From: Flavobacterium sp. 5
GTDB taxonomy: Bacteria; Bacteroidota; Bacteroidia; Flavobacteriales; Flavobacteriaceae
DNA: 64,000 nucleotides
NCBI RefSeq assembly: GCF_002813295.1
Contig: NZ_PHUE01000001.1
Location: forward strand, 1,922,001 to 1,986,000
Direction of reading: 5' to 3'
The position numbers and the translations under genes are program-made. The notes beneath the pieces were generated by a model. It was not told the DNA's origin. It did not search any database and worked only from the letters and a program-made list of their open reading frames with translations. This document shows positions 63,075-64,000 of this stretch, in pieces (within the stretch, counting starts at the first letter, position 1; each line of letters opens with the position of its first letter).

Positions 63075-64000
63075 TTATTTGTTATACAAAGCTTTAATTT
63101 TATCCACAATTACTTGTGCCAATCGCTCGTGACTTTCATAAGTCCAGCCAGCAATATGTGGTGTTAAAATCACTTTTCTACCATCTAATAAATACTGAAA
63201 AGCATCTGGAGTATTCTTATCTTTAAAAAGGGTTTCAAAAGATAATTTCTCATATTCTAAAACATCCAAACCAGCACCAAGTACTTTTCCAGATTCCATA
63301 GTGGTAACTAAATCGGCGGTAACTATATTCTTCCCTCTGGAAGTATTAACAATCCAGATATTTTTTGCAAAAGCATTAATAAAATCCAAATTCACCATTT
63401 TATCTGTTTCTGGCGTCCATGGAATGTGTAAACTCAACACATCTGTTTTTTGCTGCAGCTCTTCTAATGATACTTGTTTGGCATTGGCATCACCCACATT
63501 TTCTTTGATATCATAACACAAAACTTCTACATCAAATCCACGGAGCTTTTTAGCAAAGGATTTTCCCATGTTACCATATCCAATAATTCCAACTGTCCTT
63601 CCATCGAGTTCATAACCACGATTTTTTTCACGGTTCCATTCACCAGAACGAATTTCACTATCGGCAATGTTTAATTTATTGAAAAGTGACAATATCATTC
63701 CTAACGTATGTTCAGCAACAGCATTGCAATTTCCTTCTGGAGCAGCGATAAGAGTAACATTTTTGGAAGTGGCATAATCACAATCAATACTTTCTAAACC
63801 AGCCCCTACTCTAGCAATGAATTGCAAATTGGTTGCTTTATCTAGAAACTCTTTATCGATTTTGAATCGGCTTCGAATAACAATACCCTGATAGTCTTGA
63901 ATTTTGTTTTCGATTTCTTGTTTAGAAGAAGTAAAATCGGCGTGATTGATAAATCCAGCTTTTTCCAATTGCTCCCAAAGCAAGGGATGATTGCTGTCAA
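63075..64000 (-). CDS. D-2-hydroxyacid dehydrogenase (5' end outside window)
   Basis: At least 308 aa are present. The reading frame continues through the window edge (...DSNHPLLWEQLEKAGF), so a start at an internal TTG is wrong and the true start lies beyond 64000. Rossmann motif VGIIGYGNMGKSFAKKLRGF, the catalytic Arg in FIARVGAGLESIDCDYA, Glu in the GAGLDVLEYEKL region and His in LTPHIAGWT are intact. SerA-like phosphoglycerate dehydrogenases and other 2-hydroxyacid dehydrogenases share these; no C-terminal ACT domain is present, so the substrate is open. Confidence 0.85.
   Translation of the reverse strand, partial: DSNHPLLWEQLEKAGFINHADFTSSKQEIENKIQDYQGIVIRSRFKIDKEFLDKATNLQFIARVGAGLESIDCDYATSKNVTLIAAPEGNCNAVAEHTLGMILSLFNKLNIADSEIRSGEWNREKNRGYELDGRTVGIIGYGNMGKSFAKKLRGFDVEVLCYDIKENVGDANAKQVSLEELQQKTDVLSLHIPWTPETDKMVNLDFINAFAKNIWIVNTSRGKNIVTADLVTTMESGKVLGAGLDVLEYEKLSFETLFKDKNTPDAFQYLLDGRKVILTPHIAGWTYESHERLAQVIVDKIKALYNK

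Overview
The window is AT-rich DNA from a member of the Bacteroidota, most likely a Flavobacterium or close relative. The evidence is consistent across loci: several proteins end in type IX secretion system (T9SS) C-terminal domains; -7 promoter elements match TAnnTTTG; a TonB receptor carries an N-terminal carboxypeptidase-regulatory-like domain; DUF4270, PorT-like and DUF4139 proteins are present; atpD-atpC stand apart from the other ATP synthase genes; and an OlsF-like fused acyltransferase is encoded.

Layout. (1) 1-20414: four minus-strand genes for secreted repeat proteins that share a C-terminal module: a 1940-aa Ig-like protein with five 89-aa repeats, a 2672-aa PA14 + MBG-repeat protein with fourteen 85-aa repeats, a 459-aa protein with a Pro/Glu/Thr 20-aa repeat tail, and an 1178-aa SprB/FN3-like protein. 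Three are followed by nearly the same hairpin terminator. (2) 20894-26172: recX (+), then a minus-strand biotin operon bioF - GxxExxY gene - bioD - bioA - ketosynthase. (3) 26197-35174: two outer-membrane barrel proteins, atpD-atpC, and a TonB receptor/SGNH lipoprotein pair. (4) 35194-45501: glmS - DUF4270 - short glycogen synthase-like gene (minus), divergent from panC-panD, a hydrolase-fold pseudoenzyme candidate, radA and an AsmA-like/transglycosylase fusion (plus). (5) 45567-51264: a LytS/LytTR-type two-component pair (minus) divergent from a VWA lipoprotein and a DUF4139 protein (plus), with a two-turn-spaced direct repeat between them. (6) 51443-55711: secreted sugar dehydrogenase, gluconate permease and gluconokinase, a plausible route from extracellular sugar to 6-phosphogluconate. 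(7) 55770-64000: aldo/keto reductase, OmpA-family lipoprotein, exonuclease III, an OlsF/GlsB-GlsA-like acyltransferase fusion, an IS4-family element, DUF2752 and DUF4234-like membrane proteins, and a 2-hydroxyacid dehydrogenase cut by the window end.

The most unusual structures are: a nested tandem repeat in the MBG adhesin (a 7-unit, 1785-bp block duplicated exactly in tandem); apparent N/C-terminal shuffling among the adhesin paralogues; a GxxExxY gene inside the biotin operon bracketed by inverted clusters of ~9-bp-period repeats; 8-bp-period CTTAGnnn clusters in several intergenic regions; an IS4-family element inserted into the arms of an intrinsic terminator, with a 10-bp target duplication; a SusC-plug-like segment inside a DUF4139 protein; and an esterase-fold protein whose nucleophile elbow lacks the serine. 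No tRNA, rRNA, CRISPR array or prophage was found.
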